Positions 50,370 to 59,117 of a stretch of DNA of 64,000 bases are shown here, piece after piece. The DNA is from Rhodoferax sp. Lineage in GTDB: Bacteria; Pseudomonadota; Gammaproteobacteria; Burkholderiales; Burkholderiaceae_C. Location of the stretch: assembly GCA_008015235.1 (NCBI GenBank), contig SSFF01000004.1:248001-312000 (forward strand), in the 5' to 3' direction. The position numbers were made by a program, and so were the translations under genes. Numbering within the stretch: the stretch's first letter is position 1; the number at the start of each line of letters is the position of its first letter. Below the pieces are notes generated by a model. That model saw only the letters and a program-made list of their open reading frames with translations, searched no databases and was not told where the DNA came from.

Positions 50370-53300
50370 ATGGCTGAAGTCATCGGAATCCGCATCACTG
50401 CCCATGATGAAACGCAGACCGCTCTGGCTGGTGTTCAGCGCGAATTGGCGCAGGTAAACACGGCTGCGAGCACTGTTGGGGCTACTTTGGCGGGATTGGG
50501 CATTGGTGTTTCCGTGGCAGGCTTTGTGGCTTTCACGCAGAACATCATCAATGGTGTCGATGCGCTCAATGACCTCAAGGATGCCACTGGATCCACTATC
50601 GAAAACATCAGTGCACTGGAGGACATCGCCCGCCGCTCTGGTACTGGGCTCGACACCGTCAGCACTGCGTTGGTCAAAATGAACCAGGCGCTCAGCAGCG
50701 CCAAACCAGGCAGCGATGCCGAGCGTGCCATCAATGCATTGGGCCTGAGTGTGCAGCAGCTCAAAGCGCAGGATCCTGTGGTGGCATTCAAGGGTATTGC
50801 TGACGCATTGGGCGGCTATGCCGACGACGCCAACAAGGCACGCCTGGTCCAGGAAATTTTTGGGAAAAGCCTCAAAGAGGTGGCGCCGCTGCTCAAAGAC
50901 ACCGCGGAGGCCACGGGCTTGGTTGCCACGGCGACCACGGAGCAGGCCGAAGCTGCAGAAAAACTAAACAAGCAGTTCTTTGCGTTGCAGGCGAATGCGA
51001 GCAATGCTGGCCGCACCATGGTGGCCGAATTCCTGCCAACCATCAACAGCATCGCCGACGAGCTCCTGAAGGCCGATACCGCCGGTGGAAATCTCGCGAA
51101 GACATTTGGTTCTGGCATCAAGACCGTGTTTGAGGCCGTTGCCATTGCTGGTGCCAATGTGGCCTTTGTGCTCAAGGGGGTTGGTCGTGAAGTCGGCGGC
51201 ATCGTCGCCCAGTTCTCTGCCATGGGGGAGGCTGGCGGCATATTCACCCAAGCCGGACGCAATGCTTGGACGGCTGTTGGCGAAGCCATGCGCGAAGACG
51301 GCGAGAGAGCCCGCAAAGAGCTGGATGACCTGGAGCGTCGAATCATGGGCGCAGCAACCGGAGCCACTTCAGGCTCTACTGCACCGACAAAGGGCACCGT
51401 CGGCGACCTTGGTGGTGGTCCAGACAAGGCGACCATCGCGGCTGCCAACCGTGAGCTTTCAGAGCAAAAAAAGCTCATTGCCGAGCTTTCTGGTCTCAGT
51501 GGCTCATTCGCTGAAGAATGGAACCGCCTGAACACAATGTTCGGCAAAGGCAAGCTCAGCTTGGATCAATTGACCCAGGCCCAAGCCACCTTGCTGGAAA
51601 AGCAGCCCGCTATGCGCACCGCGGCCAAGGAACTGGAAGATGCGCAAAAGGAAGCCGCCAAGCAGGCTGTGGAAAACGCCAACGATTACATCAAAGCCGT
51701 CGAAGAACAGCAGAAGGCCGCGTCCAGCATTCGCGACCAGGTAGATGCCGAGCGACAACATGTGGCGTCCATCGGTCTGACCAAGGAAGCTGTCACCGCA
51801 CTGCTGGTTCAGCGGATGGAAGAGCAGGCCCTGACCAAAGACAGATTGGCTGACTACCTGACCGAAAACAACCTGAGCGCCGAACTGGCGCAAAGCTACA
51901 GGGAGCAGGCTGCTGGTTTGCGTGACCTTGCCAAGCTGAAGGTTCAGGGGTCCGCCAAAGAAGCTGCAGCCGAGATCGAGAAGGAAAACCAGAAAGCTGC
52001 TGACAAAGCTGCATCTGACTGGCAGCGTGCTGCCGAGAGGATTCAGGACAGCATCACTGATGCGCTCATGCGCGGCTTCGAGTCCGGGAAGGGCTTTGCC
52101 GAAAACCTGCGCGACGTGGTTGTCAATATGTTCAAGACCATGGTTTTGCGGCCTGTCGTTGAGATGGGTGTCCGAGGTGGGCTGAGCATTCTTGGCCTTG
52201 GGGGCGCCTCGGGAGCTGCCAGTGCCTCAGATGCCATTGGCTCGGTAGGGAGCGCATCCAATGCGTTCAATGGGCTCTCTCAGCTTGGCGGTATGTCGAG
52301 CTGGTTCACCAATTTCGGAGAATCGGCGGCCAACGGCATCATCAAGGCGGGTGAGATGGCCTACCAGGCCGGGTTCGAATCCATCGGCTCCAGCATGATG
52401 AGCTTGCAGGAGGCGGGCAACTTCAGCGCGGTCGCGGATGGCTTGAATATGGTTGGCGATGGCTTGGGCTACCTCAATGCCGCCATGGCAGCCAGTGAAG
52501 GCAAATGGGGGAAGGCCATTGGTTCTGCAGTCGGTACGTACTTTGGCGGCCCACTTGGCGCGGCCATAGGCGGGGCTGTCGGTGGATGGATTGACGATGC
52601 ATTCGGTGGTGGGCGGGAGTACACAACCGGTACAGGCATATCTGGCCGCTTCAGCGGTAGCACTTTTACAGGGCGTAACTACCAAGACTGGCGCAATGAC
52701 GGTTCCAGTGGCTTCTTTGGGATCGGAGCTTCCGGCTCCAGCAGCGGAACCAACTACAGTGCCATGGACGCAGGGCAGGCGAAAAGCCTGGGGGCCGCCT
52801 ATGGAGCCATCATTTCCCAGACGGCAGGCTTTGCGACTGCATTGGGTGCCAGTGCTGATTCCATCAAAAGTTTTCAGAAAGACATCAAGCTTGCGCTTGG
52901 TGCGGATGCCGAGGCCAACAAGAAGGCCATTGCTGACATGTTCAGGGGTGTAGCAGACGAGATTGCTGCCACCGTGCTCGATGCCCAGTACATACGCGAA
53001 GGCGAGGGTGCTGCCGACACCTTGGCGCGCTTGGCCTCCAACCTTACCTTGGTGAACGGATCGTTTGACTCACTGGGTAAAACCATGCTGGCGATAAGCC
53101 AGGGTAGTGGAGACGCCGCCAGCGCACTGGTGGATGTGTTCGGTGGGGTTCAGCAGTTTCAGACAGTCACAGCGGCTTACTACCAGCGCTTTTACTCAGA
53201 GGAAGAGCGTCTTGCCAATACCCGTGAGCAATTGAGTTCCCAGCTTGGTGCCTTGGGTGTCTCCATGCCGGACACCGTGGAGGCATACCGTGAGCTTGTC

Positions 53301-53762
53301 AGTGCGCAGGACGTGACCACCGAGAGCGGACGAAAAACCTACGCCACGCTCTTGAGCCTTTCCGGAGCATTTGCCGATGTGAGTGAGTCGGCAGCGGAGG
53401 CGGCCAAACAGCTCATCATGGCTGCGCGGTATGGAACCTATGCTGAATACGCTGCAGCCAGTGCAGCCGCCGGTGCTGTGGCTACGCCAAGGTTTGCCAG
53501 TGGGGGCTTCCATGGTGGAGGGATTCGCCTTGTGGGCGAGAACGGGCCTGAGCTGGAGACCACCGGGGCATCGCGTATCTGGAATCAAAGCCAAATGGCA
53601 GGCGCCGTGCTCAGTGGAAGCTCTGAGTTGGCGTCCAAGATCGATGCCTTGCGTGACGACTCCAGAGCCCAGGCTCGGGCCATGGCCGCACTCCAGTCCA
53701 GGATGGTCAAGTTGTTCGAAACATGGGACGCCAAAGGCATGCCAGAGGTGCGCACGCTATGA
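50370..53762 (+). CDS. Tail tape measure protein
   Basis: A 1130-residue protein (ATG 50,370, MAEVIGIRITAHDETQTALAGVQRELAQVN). It has an N-terminal helical region, hydrophobic stretches, a long coiled-coil middle (residues 340-560) and a C-terminal part with GGWIDDAFGGG and GFHGGGIRLVGENGPELE, typical of lambda-type tape measures. The length predicts a long, non-contractile tail. Its stop overlaps the next start. Confidence 0.92.
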   Translation: MAEVIGIRITAHDETQTALAGVQRELAQVNTAASTVGATLAGLGIGVSVAGFVAFTQNIINGVDALNDLKDATGSTIENISALEDIARRSGTGLDTVSTALVKMNQALSSAKPGSDAERAINALGLSVQQLKAQDPVVAFKGIADALGGYADDANKARLVQEIFGKSLKEVAPLLKDTAEATGLVATATTEQAEAAEKLNKQFFALQANASNAGRTMVAEFLPTINSIADELLKADTAGGNLAKTFGSGIKTVFEAVAIAGANVAFVLKGVGREVGGIVAQFSAMGEAGGIFTQAGRNAWTAVGEAMREDGERARKELDDLERRIMGAATGATSGSTAPTKGTVGDLGGGPDKATIAAANRELSEQKKLIAELSGLSGSFAEEWNRLNTMFGKGKLSLDQLTQAQATLLEKQPAMRTAAKELEDAQKEAAKQAVENANDYIKAVEEQQKAASSIRDQVDAERQHVASIGLTKEAVTALLVQRMEEQALTKDRLADYLTENNLSAELAQSYREQAAGLRDLAKLKVQGSAKEAAAEIEKENQKAADKAASDWQRAAERIQDSITDALMRGFESGKGFAENLRDVVVNMFKTMVLRPVVEMGVRGGLSILGLGGASGAASASDAIGSVGSASNAFNGLSQLGGMSSWFTNFGESAANGIIKAGEMAYQAGFESIGSSMMSLQEAGNFSAVADGLNMVGDGLGYLNAAMAASEGKWGKAIGSAVGTYFGGPLGAAIGGAVGGWIDDAFGGGREYTTGTGISGRFSGSTFTGRNYQDWRNDGSSGFFGIGASGSSSGTNYSAMDAGQAKSLGAAYGAIISQTAGFATALGASADSIKSFQKDIKLALGADAEANKKAIADMFRGVADEIAATVLDAQYIREGEGAADTLARLASNLTLVNGSFDSLGKTMLAISQGSGDAASALVDVFGGVQQFQTVTAAYYQRFYSEEERLANTREQLSSQLGALGVSMPDTVEAYRELVSAQDVTTESGRKTYATLLSLSGAFADVSESAAEAAKQLIMAARYGTYAEYAAASAAAGAVATPRFASGGFHGGGIRLVGENGPELETTGASRIWNQSQMAGAVLSGSSELASKIDALRDDSRAQARAMAALQSRMVKLFETWDAKGMPEVRTL

Positions 53763-54649
53763 GTGACGGTATCACCATCATCAAGCCTCTGGCCATCACC
53801 CCGGCCATGCTGGTCAGCACGGATGTAGCCGAGGCGGACTATTCCGCATATTCCGCCGGCACTACCTATGCCCTGGGCGATCGGGTCATGGATAACCACC
53901 TGATCTACCAGAGCCTGGTCGCTGGCAATTTGGGCAACACGCCCTCCGCCAGCCCAGCCAAGTGGGTACTGGTAAGCGCTACCAACCGCTGGAAGCTGTT
54001 CGATACCGTGAGCAGCAGCCAGACGGCTCAGGCCACCAGCATGACCTACAGCGTGCGACCTGCAACGGTTGTAACTGGTATTGCTGCTGTGAACATGACG
54101 GGTGTGACAAGCATCCGCGTGCGAATGGTGAGCGATGCCTATGGCACTGTTTATGACAAGACCGTAACTCGCAGTCGACCACCGCCATCGAGTGGTTGGT
54201 GGAGTTGGTTTTTTGGTCGACGTACCGACCCCATTTCCAGCCATTTTGATGATTTGCCAAGCTTTGCCGACAGTGTCATTACCGTGGACTTTGCTGGGCT
54301 CAGCAACATGGCCGTTGGATCGCTGCTCATTGGTACGGTATCGCGCTGGGGCATGGGAATTCAGTACGGCATGTCGATGGGCATACGCGACTACTCCATC
54401 AAGCAGACCAACGAGTGGGGCGACACCATTCTTACCCAGCGTGCCTACGCCGACCGCGACAAATTTTCGCTAACGGTGCAGCGTGGTGACGTCAAGTCAT
54501 TGCGGTCATATCTCGCTGGACTGCGGGCCACTCCGTGCCTGTGGATAACGCCAGACGACATCCTGTATGGCTATTACCAAGACTTCGAAATTCTTATCTC
54601 TTACAGCACCGTATGTGACTGTGACATTACCTTGGAGGGACTCACATGA
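53759..54649 (+). CDS. Minor tail/distal tail protein
   Basis: A 296-residue protein from ATG 53,759, MSDGITIIKPLAITPAMLVSTDVAEADYSAYSAGTTYALGDRVMDNHLIYQSLVAGNLGNTPSASPAKW. Residues 25-75 resemble a small carbohydrate-binding-like module (AYSAGTTYALGDRV...W), often found on tail proteins. The position after the tape measure suggests a tail-tip role, but no lambda M/L homology is evident. Confidence 0.6.
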   Translation: MSDGITIIKPLAITPAMLVSTDVAEADYSAYSAGTTYALGDRVMDNHLIYQSLVAGNLGNTPSASPAKWVLVSATNRWKLFDTVSSSQTAQATSMTYSVRPATVVTGIAAVNMTGVTSIRVRMVSDAYGTVYDKTVTRSRPPPSSGWWSWFFGRRTDPISSHFDDLPSFADSVITVDFAGLSNMAVGSLLIGTVSRWGMGIQYGMSMGIRDYSIKQTNEWGDTILTQRAYADRDKFSLTVQRGDVKSLRSYLAGLRATPCLWITPDDILYGYYQDFEILISYSTVCDCDITLEGLT

Positions 54650-55869
54650 GTATTGACGCATTGCCGTCTGCACCAGCTGCAACTGATGCTGTCGAGGTTT
54701 TCGACACCAAGGCGTTTGCTTTCTTGGCTGCGCTTCAGTCATTTGCTGTCCAGGCCAATAGCACGGCGCAGGAGATGCAAACCAATGCAGACCTGACTGC
54801 AGCTATGGCGCTTGGTATGGCTTTGCCAAACTACGCAGGGACCAGCTCCACCAGCTTGACCATCGGAATCGGTGGAAAATCCCTCACCACCCAGACTGGC
54901 AAGAGTTGGACTGTTGGCCAAATCGTGGTTGTCAGTAACGGTACTGGCGCCTACATGAAAGGCAGTGTCACTGCGTATTCAGGCAGCACCCTGGATGTCG
55001 ATGTCACTGCTGTGGTTGGATCTGGAACACATACCAGTTGGAACATCGGTCTGGGGTATGCGTCCCTTGGCTTACAGCCGCGCGGGCAGCGCATTGATGT
55101 GGCAAGTGTTGCGGGCACGGTAAACCTCACGGTGGCAGCACATGATTCTGACGACATTCGAATCACTGGCGCACTGGCGATTACCGCTTTCACCACGGAT
55201 GCAAATAGGGTTTTCCGTGTGACAGCTGGTGGTGCCTTCACGCTCACCAATAACGCAAGTATCGTCACCAACACTGGCGCAAACATCGTTGCCTCAGCTG
55301 GTGACACTTTCATGCTGCGCGCCACGGCCGCAAACACGGTCGAGGTGCTTTCCTACTGCTATGCCGGGATCGCCCCCGATGGCAGCATTGCCACCGCAAA
55401 GCTCTCCAGACCGCCTACATTCGGCACCGCGGTCAACACCACCAGCGGCACCGCCCACGATGTAACTGGAATTCCGAGCTGGGCGAACGAGATCCTGATC
55501 CCGTTCAAAGGGGTAAGCACCAACGGAACGAGCCCAGTGCGGCTCCAACTTGGCAGTGGTTCCATCCAGACTTCCGGCTACGAGAGCACGGCTACCGTCA
55601 TGGGTGTTGCCAACGGCACCTCCACTGGTGGATTTGACCGATACCAGACAGCGGCCGCAGACGTGACAAGCGGATGGTTCAAGCTGACTCGAATCACTGG
55701 CAACACTTGGTTGTGTATCGCTCAGTATGCGCTGAACACCGCCAGCAACCCTGGGTGGATCACCGGCAACGTCACCCTGTCCGGGGCGCTTGACCGTATC
55801 CGCTTCACCACTGTCGACGGAACTGTGCCGTTCGATGGTGGGTCTTTCAACGTCCTGTTCCGGGAGTGA
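54646..55869 (+). CDS. Putative tail fibre protein
   Basis: A 407-residue Ser/Thr/Gly/Ala-rich beta protein, MSIDALPSAPAATDAVEVFDTKAFAFLAALQSFAVQANSTAQEMQTNADLTAAMALG, followed by repeated beta segments and a globular end (FGTAVNTTSGTAHDVTGIPSWANEILIPFKGVS...). It is the likely receptor-contact protein. It overlaps the upstream stop (ATGA). Confidence 0.7.
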   Translation: MSIDALPSAPAATDAVEVFDTKAFAFLAALQSFAVQANSTAQEMQTNADLTAAMALGMALPNYAGTSSTSLTIGIGGKSLTTQTGKSWTVGQIVVVSNGTGAYMKGSVTAYSGSTLDVDVTAVVGSGTHTSWNIGLGYASLGLQPRGQRIDVASVAGTVNLTVAAHDSDDIRITGALAITAFTTDANRVFRVTAGGAFTLTNNASIVTNTGANIVASAGDTFMLRATAANTVEVLSYCYAGIAPDGSIATAKLSRPPTFGTAVNTTSGTAHDVTGIPSWANEILIPFKGVSTNGTSPVRLQLGSGSIQTSGYESTATVMGVANGTSTGGFDRYQTAAADVTSGWFKLTRITGNTWLCIAQYALNTASNPGWITGNVTLSGALDRIRFTTVDGTVPFDGGSFNVLFRE

Positions 55870-55873
55870 TGCC

Positions 55874-56089
55874 ATGCGCTACGAAACCAACTGCATGACC
55901 GGCGAGGTCACTGAGCACCCAGATGCAGACCCAACACCCGTTGCGCCACCAACGCTCAAGGAGCAGATTGCAATCTTGGAAGCTTCTGTAACACCGCGGA
56001 GACTGCGCGAAGCTGCAATAGGGATTGACAACGGCTGGCTGGCAAGCGTGGATGGGCAGATCACCGCGTTGCGCGGGCAGATTCAGTGA
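55874..56089 (+). CDS. Small fibre-associated protein
   Basis: A 71-residue protein, MRYETNCMTGEVTEHPDADPTPVAPPTLKEQIAILEASVTPRRLREAAIGIDNGWLASVDGQITALRGQIQ. The N-terminal motif and the helical tail resemble small proteins encoded just after tail fibres. The role is unknown. Confidence 0.6.
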   Translation: MRYETNCMTGEVTEHPDADPTPVAPPTLKEQIAILEASVTPRRLREAAIGIDNGWLASVDGQITALRGQIQ

Positions 56090-56103
56090 GATAGAGGAGT
56101 CAC

Positions 56104-56520
56104 ATGCCTGAACCAACGTCCACGGCCGCAGCGGCGGCCACCTACGCGGCGGCAGGTCTGTCTGTGCCGTTCATTACAGCCTTTGGTGTGCCGCTGGGCC
56201 TGCGGGCCGATGTGCTGATCGCAGGCTTCTTCGGCAGCCTGGTGGCCATCATTCTGCTCAACAGCGTGCCCAGCGAAGGCGATACCTGGCAGCACCTGGT
56301 GCGCACCACCTTCAAGCGCATCTTTGTGGCGGTGGCCAGTAGTGTCACGGCTGGCTACCTCACGCCCTTGGCGCTGTTGCTGGCCAGCCTGCCGGATTCC
56401 CTGCTGCTCAGCGCTGCTTTTGGGGTTGGCGGTGGCGCCCAGCGGGTGTTGCTCATCCTGATTTCCAAGTTTGGCACGCCACCGACACCCCCAGCGGCAT
56501 CAGGAGGTGCCACACCATGA
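56104..56520 (+). CDS. Membrane protein, holin candidate
   Basis: A 138-residue protein with three or four hydrophobic segments (AATYAAAGLSVPFITAFG, ADVLIAGFFGSLVAIILLN, IFVAVASSVTAGYLTPLALLLASL, LLSAAFGVGGGAQRVLLILI). It lies upstream of the endolysin and overlaps the next membrane gene. Position supports a holin role. Confidence 0.55.
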   Translation: MPEPTSTAAAAATYAAAGLSVPFITAFGVPLGLRADVLIAGFFGSLVAIILLNSVPSEGDTWQHLVRTTFKRIFVAVASSVTAGYLTPLALLLASLPDSLLLSAAFGVGGGAQRVLLILISKFGTPPTPPAASGGATP

Positions 56521-56837
56521 ACACCACGCTGCAGATCCTGCACTGGCTGGCGGGCTTCATCGTGCTGGCCGAAGCACTGAATAAGTTGGAGCGCACGGCA
56601 CCGTTCGCTCCCAACCTCTCTACCCACAAGCGTGTGGTCGACGGCCTCAAGGCCATGGCCTGGACGCTTTTGGCATTGGGCGGTGCCGGTGCCATTGCGC
56701 CATCGTTCTTCGGGCTGCTGAGCGTGCAGCCTGGGGACGTGGCGATTCTTGTCCACCAGTCACCGTCGTTCGCAGAGACGGCGGTGTTGGTGGGCTTCGC
56801 GGTGCTGATAGTGCGCACCAGAGTGAAGGAAGGCTGA
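56517..56837 (+). CDS. Membrane protein, second holin/antiholin candidate
   Basis: A 106-residue protein with helices at ILHWLAGFIVLAEAL, MAWTLLALGGAGAIAPSFFGLL and TAVLVGFAVLIV. It is translationally coupled to the preceding membrane gene and ends 3 bp before the endolysin gene. Confidence 0.55.
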   Translation: MNTTLQILHWLAGFIVLAEALNKLERTAPFAPNLSTHKRVVDGLKAMAWTLLALGGAGAIAPSFFGLLSVQPGDVAILVHQSPSFAETAVLVGFAVLIVRTRVKEG

Positions 56838-56840
56838 TTC

Positions 56841-57320
56841 ATGGAACTTTCATTTGACAAGGCCTTTGATCGCCTGATGGGCCATGAGGGCGGATACACC
56901 AACAATCCTGCAGACCCTGGTGGCGAGACCAACTGGGGCATTGCCAAGCGCAGCTATCCAGGCGTGGACATCAAGAATCTGACACGTGAACAGGCAAAGG
57001 CCATCTACCTGCGGGACTTTTGGCAGCCGCTGGGCGATGCTCCTGCGGCCTTGAAGTTTCAGGTGTTCGACTTCGCCGTCAACTCAGGCATCCAGACTGC
57101 CATCCGCAAGCTGCAGGCGGCCATTGGCGTGGCTGACGATGGGCACTGGGGTCCGGTGAGCGCGGCTAGGCTGGCAAGCATGGATGTGAACGATGTGCTG
57201 ATGCGCTTTGTGGCGCAGCGCCTGCGGTTCTGGACGGCGCTGAGCAGCTGGCCCAGCTTTGGCAAGGGCTGGGCGAACCGGGCAGCCAAGCAGCTTGAAT
57301 ACGCTTCGGAGGACAACTGA
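56841..57320 (+). CDS. Endolysin, glycosyl hydrolase 108 type muramidase
   Basis: A 159-residue protein with the GH108 active-site pattern FDRLMGHEGGYTNNPADPGGETNWGIAKR (Glu in HEGGY). A C-terminal peptidoglycan-binding-like part follows (IRKLQAAIGVADDGHWGPVSAARLA). There is no signal peptide, so it needs a holin for export. Confidence 0.9.
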   Translation: MELSFDKAFDRLMGHEGGYTNNPADPGGETNWGIAKRSYPGVDIKNLTREQAKAIYLRDFWQPLGDAPAALKFQVFDFAVNSGIQTAIRKLQAAIGVADDGHWGPVSAARLASMDVNDVLMRFVAQRLRFWTALSSWPSFGKGWANRAAKQLEYASEDN

Positions 57321-57321
57321 A

Positions 57322-57876
57322 ATGGACTGGCTTAAAGCACTGGCACCCACGGCCGCAACCCTACTGGTGGGGCCGTTGGCGGGCATGGCCACCAAGTACC
57401 TGGCGGACAAGTTGGGTGCACCGGAAGGCACTGTGGAGGCGGTAACAACTGCCATGGCAGGGCTGAACGAGACACCCGAGGGGCGCATCAAGCTGGCAGA
57501 GATTGACGCCGCGCTGCGAGCCCACGCCATTGACGCCGGTATTGACCTGGAGCGACTGGCTGTGGCCAACGCCTCGGATGTCAACAAGACCATGCAGGCC
57601 GAGGCAGCTTCTGAGCACTGGCCAACCTATAGTTGGCGCCCAGCCATTGGCTTTGCCGTGGCGATTGATCTGGTGGCTTCGGTGCTGGTGGTGTTTGTGG
57701 CCTACGTGGGGGTGATGTTTTTCAAGATCGACGCCCAGGTGCTGAGCTACCTGCCCGCGCTACTGGGCGCGATGGCTGCGCTGATCGGCGTGGCGTCACC
57801 CATTTTGGGCATTGCTAGCTGGTTCCGCGGCAAGATGCAGGCCGACCCTGCGGTGTCTACGGTGAACAGAGGGTAA
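57322..57876 (+). CDS. 3TM-type holin
   Basis: A 184-residue protein, MDWLKALAPTAATLLVGPLAGMATKYLADKLG, with three predicted membrane helices (near residue 10, then PAIGFAVAIDLVASVLVVFVAYVGVMFF and LPALLGAMAALIGVASPILGIASW). It matches the pattern of the GTA_holin_3TM family. It is the last gene of the rightward late operon. Confidence 0.8.
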   Translation: MDWLKALAPTAATLLVGPLAGMATKYLADKLGAPEGTVEAVTTAMAGLNETPEGRIKLAEIDAALRAHAIDAGIDLERLAVANASDVNKTMQAEAASEHWPTYSWRPAIGFAVAIDLVASVLVVFVAYVGVMFFKIDAQVLSYLPALLGAMAALIGVASPILGIASWFRGKMQADPAVSTVNRG

Positions 57877-57915
57877 TTGCAACAAGCAATGTGAAGTCAG
57901 GACGCTAGGCGTGTT

Positions 57916-58143
57916 TCACTTGCTGATGGGAATCGATTTGCTCAGCTGTACGGCTGAGCGGACATAGGTATTGCAGGCTTCTTCGGCACGCTTTTCCTGG
58001 GCATGGTCGAACGGATTGGAAGCCATCTTTGAAACCTGTTGGTGGCACTCGTCTTCTGCTTGAATAAAGCTTCCGAATGCTGGAGCAAATGCTGCGGCGA
58101 TGCAAATGACGATGGCGGCGTAGATGGCGTAGGCGAGGTTCAT
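57916..58143 (-). CDS. Small exported or membrane-anchored protein
   Basis: A 75-residue protein, MNLAYAIYAAIVICIAAAFAPAFGSFIQAEDECHQQVSKMASNPFDHAQEKRAEEACNTYVRSAVQLSKSIPISK. It has an N-terminal signal or anchor helix and two cysteines in a charged tail. It runs against the late operon and could be lysogenic cargo. The function is unknown. Confidence 0.55.
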   Translation of the reverse strand: MNLAYAIYAAIVICIAAAFAPAFGSFIQAEDECHQQVSKMASNPFDHAQEKRAEEACNTYVRSAVQLSKSIPISK

Positions 58144-58201
58144 CTTCCTTTGAACGCTCTTTTGCGAAATTGGTTTACTTAGGCGGTAGGTTTTCTGAGG
58201 T

Positions 58202-58360
58202 GTGCTTCTTGGCCGTTTTTGTGCCAGGTGGTGGGGGCCTTGCACCGATCAAGACTTCAGCGATTTTGTCGCCATCTTCAGTGCCAGCTACGGCGCAGTG
58301 AGCGACCAGCTCAACAAGATCCTGGACATCGAGGACCATCGGAACCCGTTGCCCCCATAA
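58202..58360 (+). CDS. Possible 52-residue protein or gene remnant
   Basis: From GTG 58,202 the frame reads VLLGRFCARWWGPC, then TDQDFSDFVAIFSASYGAVSDQLNKILDIEDHRNPLPP before TAA. The second half looks like a real protein C-terminus, while the first does not. It is probably the tail of a deleted phage gene. It is not in the ORF track. Confidence 0.3.
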   Translation: MLLGRFCARWWGPCTDQDFSDFVAIFSASYGAVSDQLNKILDIEDHRNPLPP

Positions 58361-58453
58361 ATCTGTTTACCAATACTGATTGGTGCTTGCATCGCTGTAA
58401 TGGTTGGTAGGTGGATGCTTGGGTGAGGCTTTTCAGCCCCACCCTTGCCAACG

Positions 58454-58591
58454 CTAGTTTTTCACCGCTGCAATGACGACCAGCGACAGAGCAAAAGCCT
58501 GCATCGGATCAAAGGACACACAAAGTGTTCCAAAAACTCCGAGAAAGGCCGTTGTCCCAGCGATCCAGGTCTTAATGTCGTTAGGTTTCAT
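58454..58591 (-). CDS. 45-residue membrane peptide (below the ORF-track threshold)
   Basis: The minus strand reads MKPNDIKTWIAGTTAFLGVFGTLCVSFDPMQAFALSLVVIAAVKN, with two hydrophobic segments. Its ATG overlaps the stop of the upstream small ORF (ATGA), which supports translation. Confidence 0.5.
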   Translation of the reverse strand: MKPNDIKTWIAGTTAFLGVFGTLCVSFDPMQAFALSLVVIAAVKN

Positions 58592-58755
58592 TCAAAACCC
58601 TCCTTCAAAAATCGGCGTTGCGTCTTCAGAGAGTCGGACAACGCGCATGACCTGACCACTGCCGATTTCCAGTTTAGAGCGCCTATAGCCGTCGCAGGCC
58701 AGGCAGTCCAGTCGAGGAGGCGGCAGGCCCGACTGGATAGTTCAAATTGTGACAT
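58588..58755 (-). CDS. 55-residue hypothetical protein
   Basis: The minus strand reads MSQFELSSRACRLLDWTAWPATAIGALNWKSAVVRSCALSDSLKTQRRFLKEGFE. The track form starts 34 residues earlier. It is coupled to the next small membrane peptide. No function is recognised. Confidence 0.4.
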   Translation of the reverse strand: MSQFELSSRACRLLDWTAWPATAIGALNWKSAVVRSCALSDSLKTQRRFLKEGFE

Positions 58756-59117
58756 GTGACTCGCTTTGTTCGAAGTTTGTTGCCATTTGACTACTCCTAT
58801 AACGGCTGATTTACAAAATCCAACGGCCTCACACATCGTTTTCGTGGCAAGATTCACACCTCACTTCACGGTGAAAACTACCCCGGGCCGTCTGGTCTGG
58901 GTCCAAAGAGCCAGGGTTGCAGCCCTGGCTTTTTTCTTTGGTGTGCTCCTACTCAATTCGTAGTGGGCTCAATGTAGCAGAGCATCAGCGGTATTTTTTT
59001 GCGCTAGGCCAACAGTCCGTCTCGCCTTATTGGGGCGCTGGGCAAATCCATACCAATAGAGATGTCGTTGATGTAGAAGCGCATGTCGTAGTCGGTGGAT
59101 TTGCAAATTGATGGCCA
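58756..59117. other. Stretch without a convincing gene
   Basis: It holds the terminator at 58,907-58,935, a short TTCAC/GTGAA hairpin near 58,850, and otherwise no supported reading frame. A short transcript ending at the terminator cannot be excluded. Confidence 0.5.
58907..58935 (+). terminator. Rho-independent terminator at the end of the late region
   Basis: AGCCAGGG, loop TTGCAG, CCCTGGCT, then six T. It is about 1 kb beyond the last late gene and just before the convergent umuC, and may end late transcripts or a small RNA. Confidence 0.75.

Noticed and set aside
50033-50377. Plus-strand ORF of 114 aa after the tail chaperone
   Set aside because: Lies in a different frame from the DUF1799-like -1 frame, which has the protein-like content.
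58219-58410. Plus-strand ORF of 63 aa
   Set aside because: The overlapping frame ending ILDIEDHRNPLPP is more protein-like; this one is a shadow.
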